Source: Dipteronia dyeriana (lineage: Eukaryota > Streptophyta > Magnoliopsida > Sapindales > Sapindaceae). Taken from it: a DNA stretch of 64,000 nt. Below, piece by piece: positions 22,472-34,303 of this stretch (the first letter of the stretch is position 1; the number at the start of each line of letters is the position of its first letter). The DNA is taken from contig CM065297.1 in NCBI GenBank assembly GCA_032871835.1, forward strand, positions 28,405,598 through 28,469,597, given 5' to 3'. The notes under the pieces are model-generated. The model made no database searches, was not told the DNA's origin, and was given only the letters and a program-made list of their open reading frames with translations. Position numbers and translations under genes: made by a program.

Positions 22472-23340
22472 TTAATATCTGGTGTGCGTCTTCCTTTGAT
22501 ACACATCTTTATATGTTCGGGAAAATCCTCTTCTGTATAATTCTCCTCCAATTGTAGTATACATGACTGACTTGTACCTGATGCCTTTTACCTCCAAGGG
22601 GTCTTCTAGGAGTACATTCTCTTCCAAATATCTTTTTAGCTGGGTCATCCAACCGTCTGGCGGTGTTCGGATTTTTAAAACATCAAAGTCTTTTGGCTCA
22701 GCTACACTTGGCCCGAGAAGATATGCGACTGGGATATTCTTTGGTCTTATTGTGGTTATTGCTGATGCTAGTTTGGACAAAGCATCCGCCTTTTCATTTT
22801 CTTCTCGTTGGATCTGGATAATCCTGTATTCTTTGAACCGTTGGAGGAGTTGTTTTGCTATGCCCAAGTAAGCCATCATACATTCGTCCTTTGCCTGATA
22901 TTCGTCTAGGATTTGGTTGACGACTACCTGTGAGTCACTAAATATTTCGACTTCATCTGCTCTAAGTGCGATAAAAACTCTAAGTCCTGCCATCAGTGCT
23001 TCATACTCTGCTTGGTTATTTGTTACTTTGAAGTCGAATCTCATGGTGCATTCAATGTCATCTTCCTCTGGGGTGCATACCACGATCCCTGCCCCGCTAC
23101 CATGAGTGTTTAAGGAGCCATCAACGTATAATTTCCAAGAGAGACTTATGTTCAACATTCTCTTTGCTTCCAGATTAGGCTCAGTGAATTCAGCTACAAA
23201 ATCCCCACTGCTTGGCCCTTGAGCGATGTCATGGGCACATATTTAATATCGATTTTTCTCAACTCGATTGCCTATTTGGTTAGTCTCCCTGAAATCTCAA
23301 GTTTCTGCAGAATTTGCTTAAGTGGGCAGTCGGTGAAAAC
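22472..23340 (-). pseudogene. Tat-A RNase H and archaeal-type RNase H
   Basis: The frame 23158-22472 on the minus strand is an intact archaeal-type RNase H: WKLYVDGSLNTHGSGAGIVV (Asp), VTNNQAEYEALMAGLRVFIA (Glu), EIFSDSQVVVNQILDEYQAK (Asp) and REENEKADALSKLAS (Asp), then the linker to integrase (WMTQLKRYLEENVLLEDP). The preceding 180 bp are the remains of the gypsy-type RNase H with a frame break. All four catalytic acids can be seen, so this domain has decayed least of anything in Tat-A. Confidence 0.88.
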
Positions 23341-23935
23341 CCGGATTACATGTGCCTAAAAATACGGCCTCAGCTTCCTTGTTGTCGAAACTAATGCTAA
23401 AGCCATCTTTTTTTCCTAAGAATACTTGGTTTCGACCGGAAAAAGAGCCTTGTTGGTATAGTATACATGCCTTTGTATTCCATCTGTTGTTCGGACCAAG
23501 ACCGAGCTTACTGCTAATTCTATAAGGGACAAATATAGATAAAGTACTTCTCATTCCTTTGGTTTCGAGAGGATGGGTGCCTGTCCTAAGTATTCTTTTA
23601 TCTTCCGTAATGCCTATTCAAATTCTGCATTCCATTCAAGTCCTTTCCCTTTTTGATTATTTTTAAAAATGGGGCACATCTATATGTGGCCTTCGAAATG
23701 AATCTACCGAGGGAAACTAGTCATCCCTTCAAACGTTGTACCTCTTTTAAAGTTCTTAGAGAAATCATTCCCTAAAAGGCTTTAATCTTCTCGAGATTTA
23801 CTTTGATCCCTTTCTGGTGAATTTGGAAACCGAGGAATCTTTCCAAAGGGACTCTGAACAAACACTTGCTCGGATTTAGCTTCATCTGGTACCTTCTCAA
23901 GACATCAAATGTTTCACGCAAGTCCGAAGTATGCT
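23341..23935 (-). pseudogene. Tat-A reverse transcriptase, C-terminal part
   Basis: The minus-strand remains read DLRETFDVLRRYQMKLNPSK, FLGFQIHQKGIKVNLEKI, LVSLGRFISKA and GKGLEWNAEFE, which are the thumb and connection regions of a gypsy RT. The N-terminal part with the catalytic box lies beyond Copia-1 at 33062. If one GGGCT copy is dropped, the reading frame passes straight through the insertion site (TKSITAAQHTSDLRETFDV). Confidence 0.85.
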
Positions 23936-23940
23936 GGGCT
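23936..23940. repeat. Target site duplication of Copia-1, left copy (GGGCT)
   Basis: GGGCT precedes TGTTGGGGTT and recurs at 33062-33066 after the 3' LTR. Confidence 0.93.
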
Positions 23941-25563
23941 TGTTGGGGTTTATGCCCTAAAGATGTAATTTGTAAATGGATTTATTAAATAAATAAAAGG
24001 AAAATTTCAATTCATTCTTGTTATGTTGTTTATTATATAACTTGTGCATTTATTTAACATCCAAGATTGCCGGATGTAATCTCGAACTGTGTATATGAGT
24101 GTCATATACGGATGGATACATTAAGAGACATGCAATCTAAAGAGTCCATATATAGCAAATAAAACTGGGTACTTTATTTATGGTTAATCTATAGTTGCGG
24201 TCCATTCCGTAATGTATGGTGATTCTATCCTGAATCATTCATATGGAGATATGAGAATGGAGGCACCTTGTATGATGTGATAATATAGGACTAGGCCATG
24301 ATCTATATGAATCTCTCACCAAGATTCTTTTATCGATGAGATTTATATTTATCAACTAAAGATGGCTATATGTGGGTGATCTTAATCATGAGTGCCTTAT
24401 CGACTCCTTCAGGTTAGGTCGTGGTCTTTGATATACCATGGGTGAGGTCAGATGCATTTCCTGATCAATATACTCCGTATGTTGGGATTACGGTTTGGCT
24501 TGTGGTTGGGAAGGTTTGTACACAATAGTGGAATCCACTCCTTGTGAGAAGTAGATGGTAGTTCCCTTAAGGGTTGATTCGGGGCTTGGACAATATGAGC
24601 GATCTCCTAGTTCCATAAGGAAATAGGATTTATTGTTCATTATAGAATCAACGGTACTTAAATGATATATGTAATTAGAGGGGTATAACGGATATTATGG
24701 CCTAGCTCTAATTATGAACTACTGTGGAGGATCACACCATATGTAATAGTTATATCGATGGACACCGAGTTGTATCGGTCTGTGTAAAAGCGTCTACAGT
24801 TGAGAGAGTACAGCTTCGGATTTTTAGTGGAATAACACCGGAAATAATAATCAAAGAATATTAATTAAAGAGTTTAATCAATAATTCTGAGGATTATTGG
24901 AGCTCAAAATACTGTGGGTCCATTAGGTCCCCTTGCTAGCCCGATCGATTTAGGTTAAAAGAGTCACTGTTAATTAATTGGATTGTCCAATTAATTGTGT
25001 TACAAAAGTGACACGTATATATATTCGGGAATTAATTGAATAATTAGATTATTTAATTAATGAATGATAATAGTTAAATTAATTTCATTAATTAAATGAT
25101 TATATTATTTTATTATATTGATAATTATGAATTATTAATTAACTATTAATTGGAGGGTGTTAGTTGATATATGGATTTTGGTGAAGATAAAATAATAGGA
25201 TTATTTTTTTTTTACTAAATCATTTATTTATATATTTGAATTTAAGTTTAAATTTAAAATACTTATTATCACTTTTAATAAATTAGATATATTTGAAAAT
25301 GATAATTAAAAAATATATATCAACTAATAACACAAGAGATTGCATTAGATGTAAATTGATGTGTACATGAAACAATAGTCAAAAGGAGAATTTACATAGG
25401 ATACAAATACTTATTATATATATATATATAGATATATATTGGTGCAGGTGTAAATAGAAAGCATCGTGATATATATAAAGTCAAATTGGTGTGAAATAGC
25501 AACATCATGCTTTATATATATATATTTGTGTGATATAACTCTAAAAAGAAGAACATGTGTGAT

Positions 25564-25637
<74 letters not shown>

Positions 25638-26166
25638 CAAAACAAAAGCAGCAGTGATATATTTATATATATATAAAGCGAGCAGCAGTGATATATTTAT
25701 ATATATAAAGTGAGCAGCAGCGTGATATAATTATATATATATATTTTTTGTTTTATGTTTATGTGTTTTTGAAACACATAGAAGAAAGAGTTTCTTCAAT
25801 TCTCTCTACATCCTCCATTCAAGTTCTTGATACCGTAACGCCCCCACACGCAGTTACCAGTTCCAGAAGATAGCGAGGAAGATCGAGTGGTTCAGATAGG
25901 AGCACATCGTAGAGTGAAGGAGCTTCCAAACGTTGGTAAAATTGGTTCAGACTTGAGCATATCGAAAAATGAAGGAGCCTCCAAACGTTGGTAAATATAT
26001 CTTCTTCTGATTATATTGATTACAATTTCCTGAGTTTATATATTGTATATATTAGTTTCGAAAAATAATTATGATCAAAAGTTCACTGGTCCTAGATACA
26101 TATATGATATGTATAAAAATTTTAAAACCTAGTTCCGCTGCGTGACCGGTGAACGGGGTCCCAACA
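23941..26166 (+). repeat. Copia-1 5' LTR
   Basis: TGTTGGGGTTT to CCCAACA, 2226 bp. It contains a long TA microsatellite (25569-25632) and two shorter ATATAT tracts set in near-repeats of an AGCAGCAGTGATATATTTAT unit (about 25645-25740). It has about 27 bp near 23980 that the 3' LTR lacks. Confidence 0.93.
25569..25632. repeat. (TA)n microsatellite in Copia-1 5' LTR
   Basis: Uninterrupted TA repeat. A shorter version (about 32485-32534) is at the same place in the 3' LTR, so the tract predates insertion and has since changed length. Confidence 0.95.
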
Positions 26167-26168
26167 AT

Positions 26169-26181
26169 TGGTATCAGAGCC
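26169..26181 (+). promoter_or_regulatory. Copia-1 primer binding site
   Basis: TGGTATCAGAGCC, complementary to the 3' end of initiator tRNA-Met, lies two bases after the LTR, as usual for Ty1/copia. Confidence 0.9.
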
Positions 26182-27734
26182 AATTTATTTTTCGGAACAG
26201 AAAAATGTTTTTGATGCTCCTGTATGTATGAGTTGTGTAGGCACAATTTAAATTGATTGTTTGATGTTTTTGTATGTATATTAAGTTTTTTTATTTATAA
26301 AAACATGATTGATCGTTATTATATGGTACTGTGGATTTAGGGTTTATGAGTTGTATTATTTTTATTATTATTTTCTGTTTATAATTTTTTTTACCGTTAT
26401 TGTATTGTAAAAATAAAATAAAAAATTGTAACCTATATTGAAGACCTGAAAAATCGTGAAGATGGATTCATGAGATGAATCGGAGTGACATGAACAGATT
26501 GGAAGACTCAGAAATTACAAGAAGACCAAGGAATGCCTTGAGATTTTTTTTTGTAATTTTAGATTCAATTTTTTTTAAGGATAAATAATCCACAGTACCC
26601 TGTCAATTCATGTATACTTTATATTATGTGATGATAAAAGCATTGTCATGCATACGTATGTCATTTAGATTAGATGTGCCTACACAAATATATTTGATAT
26701 GTCATACATGCATCATAGTCTGATATTTTATGTATTTTTTTAATGTGATTAAAATGGATAATGTACATAATTGGCTATGAATAATGAGATTAGTTTTTAA
26801 TGGTTAGAAAACTTGGTAATTCTCATTAATATTAATCTAGTTATTAAAGAGTTTAATAAGTTAGATTAATAGGGTCATTTATTGTAATCAGGATTACTAT
26901 GATTAATTTCCTAATAATAAATGAACCGAATAAAGTGTTAGAATTTTAATAGTTAAAATTTGGTAAACACTAACAAAATAATCTAACCCTAGTAAATAGT
27001 TTACAAAGGCTTAAATTATTCACTAATAGATTAGATTTTTAATTGTTAAAAATCATTAATAATTTATTAGTTAATTAGAATTTGGTTCTAATTAGTTAAT
27101 GCGCTAGATAACTTGATTAAAGTTAGTCGTTTAATCCGGTAGAGTCTAGGTGCATTAACGGTTAAAAGAAAACCCTAATTTTAAAATAGTGAGTGGGAGA
27201 GGGATATATGACATATATATCCCGCGGTCTCCATCATTAGTTCAACACCGTGAGATTCGAGTGGGACCTCGTGACGGCTTTGCTTTCTTCATCCCTAAGG
27301 AGGGTTTCCATAAAGGTCAATACCAAGGTTGACTTCCTAACATATAAGATTTTTGTGGGTATTTCGGGATTGACCCACCTTAAGGCGGCAATTCTCGAGT
27401 TAAGCTCGTGAGATCTGAAATGGTGGGTTACACTCACTAAGGTTTTGATTAAGTTTGTTAATTAAAAACCTGACTGAATGAACGATGGTTGAATGATATG
27501 GAATAAGAGTTATTCTAGAATATCATTTGATTGAGAATGTCTCGGTCCAACATGCAAGGACTTGACCGACCCTAAGGCAGCACTTCTTTGTGGTATGTTG
27601 GATTGTCGTGGTATAGTAACTAGTTTTAGGGTAGTTCTAGTTCGTTAAACATGTGCATGGATCATGTTTAAATTTATACCAAAGCACTTGCACTTGTTTT
27701 AAATAAATGACTGAATAAATGTTTTATTTATTTC
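26182..27734 (+). other. Copia-1 untranslated leader
   Basis: 1.5 kb between the primer site and gag without a supported gene. It is AT-rich with repeated TTAATNNTTAGATTAAT-like stretches around 26800-27120, and a less AT-rich patch at 27220-27420 (ATCCCGCGGTCTCC, GACCTCGTGACGG). I see no repeat or coding signal beyond the element's own leader. Confidence 0.6.
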
Positions 27735-27751
27735 AGCAATAATGTTTTCTG

Positions 27752-28157
27752 CATTACTTCAAATTCTCGTAAACGACATATTAACTGGTGATAACTACAT
27801 TTAGTGGAAACTTAACATTAATGCAATATTGGTCACCAAAGACCTCAAGTTTGTGCTTACGGAGGAATGTCCTCCAGTGCTTGCTGCCAATGCCACACGA
27901 ATTGTTCGAGAGGCATACAAGCGAAGGGTAAGCCCAAACCTAAGAAAACCCAAAGCAAGAAGAAGTCCAAGAAAAGTAAATATGATTTACTTATTCTTGA
28001 GTCGTGTTTAGTAGAAGATTATTCTACACCCTGGATAGTTGATTCGGGGGCCACTAACCATGTTTGTTCTTCTTTACAATGGACTGATTCTTGGACACAG
28101 CTAGAGGAGCAAGCCTTCTCAATGTGTGTGGGGTCAGGGGATGTCGTGTTGGAATGA
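27752..28157 (+). pseudogene. Copia-1 gag remnant fused to protease
   Basis: The start of gag is recognisable (LTGDNYI, stop, WKLNINAIL, DLKFVLTEECPPVLAANATR, IVREAYKR). After about 60 codons it jumps to a lysine-rich stretch and KYDLLILESCLVEDYSTPWI, then VDSGATNHVCSSLQ at about 28035-28080. That carries the copia protease active site Asp-Ser-Gly. The middle of gag and the zinc knuckle are therefore deleted. The frame closes at 28157 after VGSGDVVLE, with protease C-terminal remnants to about 28360. Confidence 0.8.
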
Positions 28158-28363
28158 GCAGTGAGCGTAATTAGATTATGTTTTTGTAATAATTATATAT
28201 TGTTGGACAATGTATTTTATATTTCTGGATTTAAACGGAATTTGATTTCTGTTTCTAATTTGTTAGAACAAAAATATTTTGTTTTTTTTTTAATAATAAG
28301 TTTGTTATTATTGGAAAGAATGGTCTGAATATTTATTCAGGAATTAATGAAAACAATCTGTAA

Positions 28364-29379
28364 GTGTTAAGATCGTTAATACATACTATTATGCTCAACA
28401 CCGAAATGTTTAAGGTTGAAAAACCAAAAACTAAACGACATAATATTTCTCCAGATAATGACACGTATCGCTGGCATCTAAGGCTTGGTCATATCAACCT
28501 TGACCGGATAGTCAGACTATTAAAAAGCGGACCTTTAATTGAGTTAAAGGTTGGCACCTTACCTGTTTGCGAATCTTGTTTGGAAGGTAAGATGACTAAG
28601 AGACATTTTACTGGAAAAGAGCTTAGAGCTAAGGAACCGCTAGAGCTTATATATACAGACTTCTGCAGACCGATGAATGTTAAATCTAGAGGTGGTTATG
28701 AGTATTATGTCACCTTTATAGATGACTACTCAAGATACGGATATGTCTACCTAATGCAATGGAAGTCGGAAACATTTGAAATGTTCAAAGAATTTTGAGC
28801 TGAAGTTGAGAATCAATTAGGTAGGACTATCAAGTCACTGCGATCGGATCGTGGAGGTGAGTACCTTAACCAAGAGTTTGAAGAATTTATGGTCGAGCAT
28901 GGGATAGTTTCCCAACTCACAGCTCCCGGTACACCTCAGCAAAATGGTGTAGCGGAGAGGAGAAATAAAACCCTAATGGAAATGGTGAGATCTATGATTA
29001 GTTTCTCATAATTACCAAATTCCTTTTGGGGATATGTGCTACAAACAGCGGTATACATTTTGAATGTGGTGCCATCCAAACCTGTCCCTAAGACTCCCCT
29101 AGAGTTATGGAATGGTCGTAAAGCTCGTTTGCGACATTTTCGCATATGGGGGTGTCCAGCACATATGTTGAAGAACATAACTGGAAAGCTAGACTCCAAG
29201 TCTGTGGTCTTCCTGTTTGTAGGATACTCCAAGAAGACCAGAGGTGGACACTTCTATAGTCCCGAACATAACAAAGTATTTGTATCGACAAATGCAACGT
29301 TTCTGACGTTTCTTGAGGACAGTTATATTAGTGACCATAAACCTCGTTCTAAGATTGTATTGAATGAGTTGGACTGGTG
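28364..29379 (+). pseudogene. Copia-1 GAG-pre-integrase and integrase
   Basis: The zinc finger appears as WHLRLGHINLDRIVRLLKSG and CESCLEGKMTKRHFTGK. The catalytic core has IYTDFCRPMNVKSRGGYEYY with the first Asp, FIDDYSRYGYVYL, LRSDRGGEYLNQEFEEF with the second Asp, and APGTPQQNGVAERRNKTLME with the Glu. The downstream TPLELWNGRKARLRHFRIWG and KSVVFLFVGYSKKTRG are standard copia. Stops at about 28798 and 29010 break the frame. The motif set is otherwise complete and would mediate cDNA insertion. Confidence 0.9.
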
Positions 29380-29589
29380 AGACTAGTGCTTCATCAACAA
29401 GAGTTGTTGATCCACAAACATCTGAGAGTCAGATGGTTCCTAATCAGGATACGCTACTACCTAGGAGTAGTGGGAGGGTTGTGAGACAACCTGAACGCTA
29501 TTTAGGTATAGGTGAGGGATAAGATGTTGTCTCTACTGATAGTGTTGATGAAGAGACCTTCTCGCCAGTAGCCATGTTTAAGTCTCTTA

Positions 29590-30480
29590 GGATTCTTTTA
29601 TCCATTGCTGCCTATTTCGATTACAAAATTTGGCAAATGGACGTCAAGCTGCATTCTTGAATGGCAATCTTGATGAGAGCATCTATATGATGAAACCAGA
29701 GGGTTTCGTGTCTCCAGATCAAGATCAAAAGGTTTTCAAGCTGTAAAGGTCCATCTATGGACTTAAGCAAGCATCTAGATCTTGGAACATTAGGTTTGAT
29801 GATGTGATCAAAACCTATGGCTTTGAGCAGAAATTCGATGAGCCTTGTGTCTACAAGCGTATCATTGATAAGAAAGTAGTTTTCTTGGTCATATACATAG
29901 ATGATATCCTACTCATTGGGAATGATGTGGGAGTGTTGTCTGATGTAAAGGGCTGGCTGGCTAGCCAATTCCAAATGAAAGATTTGGGAGAGGCAAGTTA
30001 TGTTCTAAGGATCCAACTTATAAGGAATCGTAAGAACAAACTCATAGCACTGTCTCAGGCATCATATATCGATAAGATTCTTGTGCGATTTTCGATGCAA
30101 AACTCTAAGAAAGGTAATTTACCTTCTATGCATGGAGTTCACTTGTTTAAGGAACAGTGTCCTAAGACACCTCAAAAAGTTAAGGATATGAGACATGTAC
30201 CCTATGCATCGGCAGTAAGTAGTCTTATTTATTCTATGTTATGCACGAGACTGAACATCTGCTATGCAGTAGGAGTAGTCAGTAGATACCAGTCTAACCC
30301 AAGATTAGATCATTGGGTTGCTGTCAAGACAATTCTCAAGTATCTTTGGAGAACGAGAGACTATATGTTAGTGTATTCTGGCCAGGATTTGGTCCCGTTA
30401 GGATACACGGATTCTGATTTTGGGTCAGACAGGGATTCTGAAAATCCACGTCTGGATCAGTATTCACCCTGGGTGGTGTA
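29590..30480 (+). pseudogene. Copia-1 reverse transcriptase
   Basis: It begins in the middle of the family's RT (IWQMDVK followed by a one-base loss, then SIYMMKPEGFVSPDQDQKVF and SIYGLKQASRSWNIRFDDVI). The open part from 29804 carries FLVIYIDDILLIGND with the catalytic box at 29894-29905, then WLASQFQMKDLGEASYVLRI, YASAVSSLIYSMLCTRLNIC and KTILKYLWRTRDYMLVYSG. The N-terminal RT and the linker after integrase are missing (about 29400-29590 is much shorter than normal). It copies element RNA to cDNA in intact relatives. Confidence 0.9.
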
Positions 30481-30499
30481 GCCATTGTCTGGAAAAGTA

Positions 30500-30840
30500 T
30501 CAAGCAATCTTGCATTGCTGACTCCACCATGGAAGCCGAATATGTAGCCGCTTGTGAATCTGCTAAAGAGGCTGTTTGGCTCCGTAAGTTCTTGACTGAT
30601 CTGGAAGTTGTTCCAGATCTGGATAGGCCCATCACACTTTATTGTGATAACAGTGGTGCTGTGGCTAATTCTAAAGAACCAAGAAGCTACAAAAGAGGGA
30701 AGCATATAGAGAGAAAGTATCATCTCATTAGAGAGATAGTGCAGAGAGGAGATGTGATCATCACCAAGATAGCCTCACAAGAAAATCATGCTGATCCATT
30801 TCGAAGACCTTACCGGTTAAAGTGTTTTCGGGTCACCTAG
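30500..30840 (+). pseudogene. Copia-1 RNase H
   Basis: The preceding GYTDSDFGSDRDS and, in the open frame from 30529, [20 protein letters not shown] (Glu), [20 protein letters not shown] (Asp) and [19 protein letters not shown] carry the copia RNase H catalytic positions. The usual C-terminal Phe-Ala-Asp-Pro-Phe-Thr-Lys motif reads HADPFRRP. A frame break near 30470-30520 separates it from RT. Confidence 0.88.
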
Positions 30841-30892
30841 ATGGTCTAGGGTTATGAGACATTCCTCACATGCTTTAGTGCCAGTGGGAGAT

Positions 30893-32480
30893 TGTTGGGG
30901 TTTATGCCCTAAAGATGTAATTTGTAAATGGACAATTCATTCTTGTTGTGTTGTTTATTATATAGCTTGTGCATTTATTTAACATACAAGATTACCGGAT
31001 GTAATCTCGAACTGTGTATATGACTGTCATATACGGATGGATACAGTAAGAGACGTGCAATCTAAAGAGTCCATAGATAGCAAATAAAATTGGATACTTT
31101 ATTTGTGGTTAATCTATAGTTGCGGTCCATTCCGTAATGTACGGTGATTCTATCCTGAATCATTCATATGGAGACATGAGAATGGAGGCACCTTGTATGA
31201 TGTGATCATATAGGACTAGGCCATGATCTAAATGAATCTATCACCAAGATTCGTTTACCGATAAGATTTATATATATTAACTAAAGATGGCTATATATGG
31301 GTGATCTTAATCCTGAGTGTCTTATTGACTCCTTCAGGTTAGATCGTGGTCTTTGATATACCATGGGTGAGGTCAGATGCATTTTCAGATCATTATACTC
31401 CGTATGTTGGGATTGCGGTTTGGCTATTGGTTGGGAAGGTTTGTACACAATAGTGGAATCCACTCCTTCTTGTGAGAAATAGATAATAGTTCCCATAAGG
31501 GTTGATTCAGGGCTTGGACAATATGAGCGCTCTCCTAGTTCCGTAAGGAAATAGGATTTATTGTTCATTATAGAATCAACGGTACTTAAAGGATATATGT
31601 AATTAGAGGGGTATAACGGACATTATGGCCTAGCTCTAATTATGAATTATTGTGGAGGATCACACCATATGTAATAGTTATATCGATGGACACTGAGTTG
31701 TATCGGTCTGTGTAAAAGCGTCTACAGTTGAGAGAGTACAGCTTCGGATTTTTAGTGGAATAACACCGGAGTTAATAATCAAAAAATATTAATTAAAGAG
31801 TTTAATCAATAATTCTGAGGATTATTGGAGCTCAAAATACTGTGGGTCCATTAGGTCCCCTTGCTAACCCGATCGATTTAGGTAACAAGAGTCACGGTTA
31901 ATTAATTGGATTGTCCAATTAATTGTGTTACAAAAATGACACGTATATATATTTGGGAATTAATTGAATAATGAGATTATTTAATTAATGAATGTTAATA
32001 GTTAAATTAATTAAATAATTAGATTATTTTATTATATTGATAATTATGAATTATGAATTAACTATTAATTGAAGAGTGTTAGTTGATATATGGATTTAGG
32101 TGAAGATAAAATAATAAGATTATTTTGTTTTTACTAAATCATTTATTTAAGTATTTGAATTTAAGTTTAAATTTAAAATACTTATTATCACTTTTAATAT
32201 ATTAGATACATTTGAAAAGGATAATTAAAATATATATATCAACTAATAATACAAGAGATTGTATTGGATGTAAATTGATGTGTACATGAAACAATAGTCA
32301 AAAGAAGAATTTACATAAATACTTAATTTATATATATAGATATATATTAGTGCAGGTGTATATAGAAAGCATCATGATATATATAAAGTCAAATTGGTGT
32401 GAAATAGTAACAGCATGCTTTTTATATATATATATATATATATTTGTGTGATATAACTCTAAAAAAGACGAACACGTGTG

Positions 32481-32536
<56 letters not shown>

Positions 32537-33061
32537 AAACAAAAGCAGCAGTGATATATTTTTATATATATAAAGCGAGCAGCAGTGATATATTTATATA
32601 TATAAAGTGAGCAGCAGCGTGCTATAATTATATATATATTTTTTGTTTCTTGTTTATGTGTTTTTGAAACACATAAAAGAAAGAGTTTCTTCAATTCTCT
32701 CTACATCCTCCATTCAAGATCCTGAGACCGTGACGTACCTACACGCAGTTACCAGTTCCGGGAGATAGTAAGGAAGATTGGGTGGTTAAGACAGGAGCAC
32801 ATCATCGAGTGAAGGAGCTTCCAAACGTTGGTAAGATTAGTTCAGACAAGAGCATATCGAAAAGTGAAGGAGCCTCTAAACGTTGGTAAGTATATCTTCT
32901 TCTGATTATATTGATTACAATTTCCTGAATTTACATATTGTATGTATTGGTTCCGAAAAATAATTACGATCAAAAGTTCACTGGTCCCAGATACATATAT
33001 GATCTGTAAAAAAAAATTAAAACGTAGTTCCGCTGCGTGACCGGTGAACGGGGTTCCAATA
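30893..33061 (+). repeat. Copia-1 3' LTR
   Basis: 2169 bp colinear with the 5' LTR. It is preceded by the polypurine tract AGTGGGAGAT. The terminal bases are CCAATA where the 5' LTR has CCAACA. GGGCT follows at 33062-33066. Confidence 0.93.
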
Positions 33062-33600
33062 GGGCTGCCGTGATACTTTTGGTTAATATGTCGTCTATGT
33101 AGACTTCCATGTTTCTTCCTATTTGGAGAGCAAAAATTCTATTGACCAGTCTTTGATATGTGGCCCCAACATTTTTTAGCCCAAAGGGCATCACTATATG
33201 GCAGCATAGACCCTGGTCAGTTGTGAACACTATTTTATCTTCATCTGTTGTGTTCATCCGGATATGGTTGTATCCTGAATAGGCATCCATAAAACTGAGC
33301 AGTTCATGACCTGATGTAGCATCGACCAACTGGTCTATTTTGGGAAGTGGAAAACTATCTTTTGTGCAGGCTTTGTTCAAATCTGTGAAATCCATGCACA
33401 TTCTTCATTGACCATTGTTCTTCTAGACCAACACCACATTCTCTACCCACTTTGGATAATTAATTTCTCTGATTGATCCTACAGTGAAAAACTTCTCTAC
33501 CTCCTACTTGATCGCCCGACTCCTCTCGAGGTTAAAAGACTTTCTTTTTTGAATTACAGGTTTTACGCTCCAATCCATAGCCAAATGATGTGATATCACT
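33062..33600 (-). pseudogene. Tat-A reverse transcriptase, N-terminal part
   Basis: On the minus strand CMDFTDLNKACTKDSFPLPK, IDQLVDATSGHELLSFMDAY, IVFTTDQGLCCHIVMPFGLK, GATYQRLVNRIFALQIGRN and EVYIDDILTKSI (catalytic box at 33090-33101) form an open frame up to the Copia-1 insertion. Upstream, KRKSFNLERSRAIK and the region of the first conserved RT block are partly decayed. It is the same gene as 23341-23935. Confidence 0.88.
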
Positions 33601-34300
33601 TGCGTGTCTATCCCCACCATGTCTTCATGACTCCACTTGAATACATCTTTGTATTCTCCAAGCAAATTGATAAGATCTGTTCTGACCTTTTCTTCTAAAT
33701 TAGCTCCGATTTTAACCTTTTTTGCTGGTTCCTCTTCTTTTAAGACTACTTCCTCTGTTGGCTCATTCTTTGATATCTTGGGTTCCTCCCTTTGATCGAA
33801 CTTGAACATCAATGATTCTCCTTGCTTAGTCTGATCTGGTGGAGTCAGAGTACATACTTGGTGTTCACTGTTATCTTTGTCCTTGTAAACGGAGAGATTA
33901 GCTCTTCTGGAAATTTCCTGCGAACCCTTGACCGTTCCTACCCCCCATTTAGTTAGGAATCTGATCATCAGGATGTATGTAGCCGTTATTGCCTTTGTTT
34001 TGTTCAGGAAAGGTCGACCTAGTAGAGCATTGTAAGGCCAGTTATCCATGTACACCACTACAAAGTCGAGTAGCATCGTTTTCTGGCAAGGTGCTACACC
34101 GATTTTCACGGGTAACTTTTCTGTTCCTAGGGACCTGACCTCGATTCCTCCAAACCCTCGGAGCAGGGTATGAAAAGGTTACAGGTCCTTGCAATCCAGT
34201 CTAGGCTGATCATAAACAGTTAAGCTGAGAATATTTGATGAACTACCGTTGTCCACTAGTATCCTCTGTTGGACGGACGTCGACCCCATACGAATCAGCT
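33600..34300 (-). pseudogene. Tat-A protease and pre-RT region, copy 1
   Basis: The open frame 34109-33504 contains KIGVAPCQKTMLLDFVVVYM, NWPYNALLGRPFLNKTKAIT, an acidic/lysine linker and WSHEDMVGIDTQVISHHLAM leading into RT. Just upstream (about 34225-34260) the retropepsin site reads ILVDNGSSSNILSL. About 43 bp present in the second copy (37026-37070) are missing here, before GGACGGACGTCGACC. The protease would process the polyprotein. Confidence 0.82.
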
Positions 34301-34303
34301 TTA

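Larger units (their letters stand above)
23941..33061 (+). mobile_element. Copia-1: Ty1/copia element, full length with decayed genes
   Basis: A 9,121-bp element with LTRs of 2226 and 2169 bp, a tRNA-Met primer site, copia gene order (gag, protease, integrase, RT, RNase H) and a GGGCT target duplication. It interrupts the RT gene of Tat-A. The long LTR starting TGTTGGGGTTTATGCCC and the gag sequence (LKFVLTEECPPVLAANATR) suggest the Angela/Tork side of plant copia, but I hold that lineage call loosely. Gag has a large internal deletion and the region between integrase and RT is shortened. Confidence 0.93.

Noticed and set aside
25466..25657. Open frames of alternating Tyr-Ile over TA microsatellites (also 32328-32694)
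   Set aside because: They are translations of dinucleotide repeats inside the Copia-1 LTRs, with no start context or conservation.
26167..26185. tRNA-like sequence at copia primer sites (also 46169, 1924)
   Set aside because: Only the complement of a tRNA 3' end is present. No cloverleaf can be drawn, so these are primer sites, not tRNA genes.
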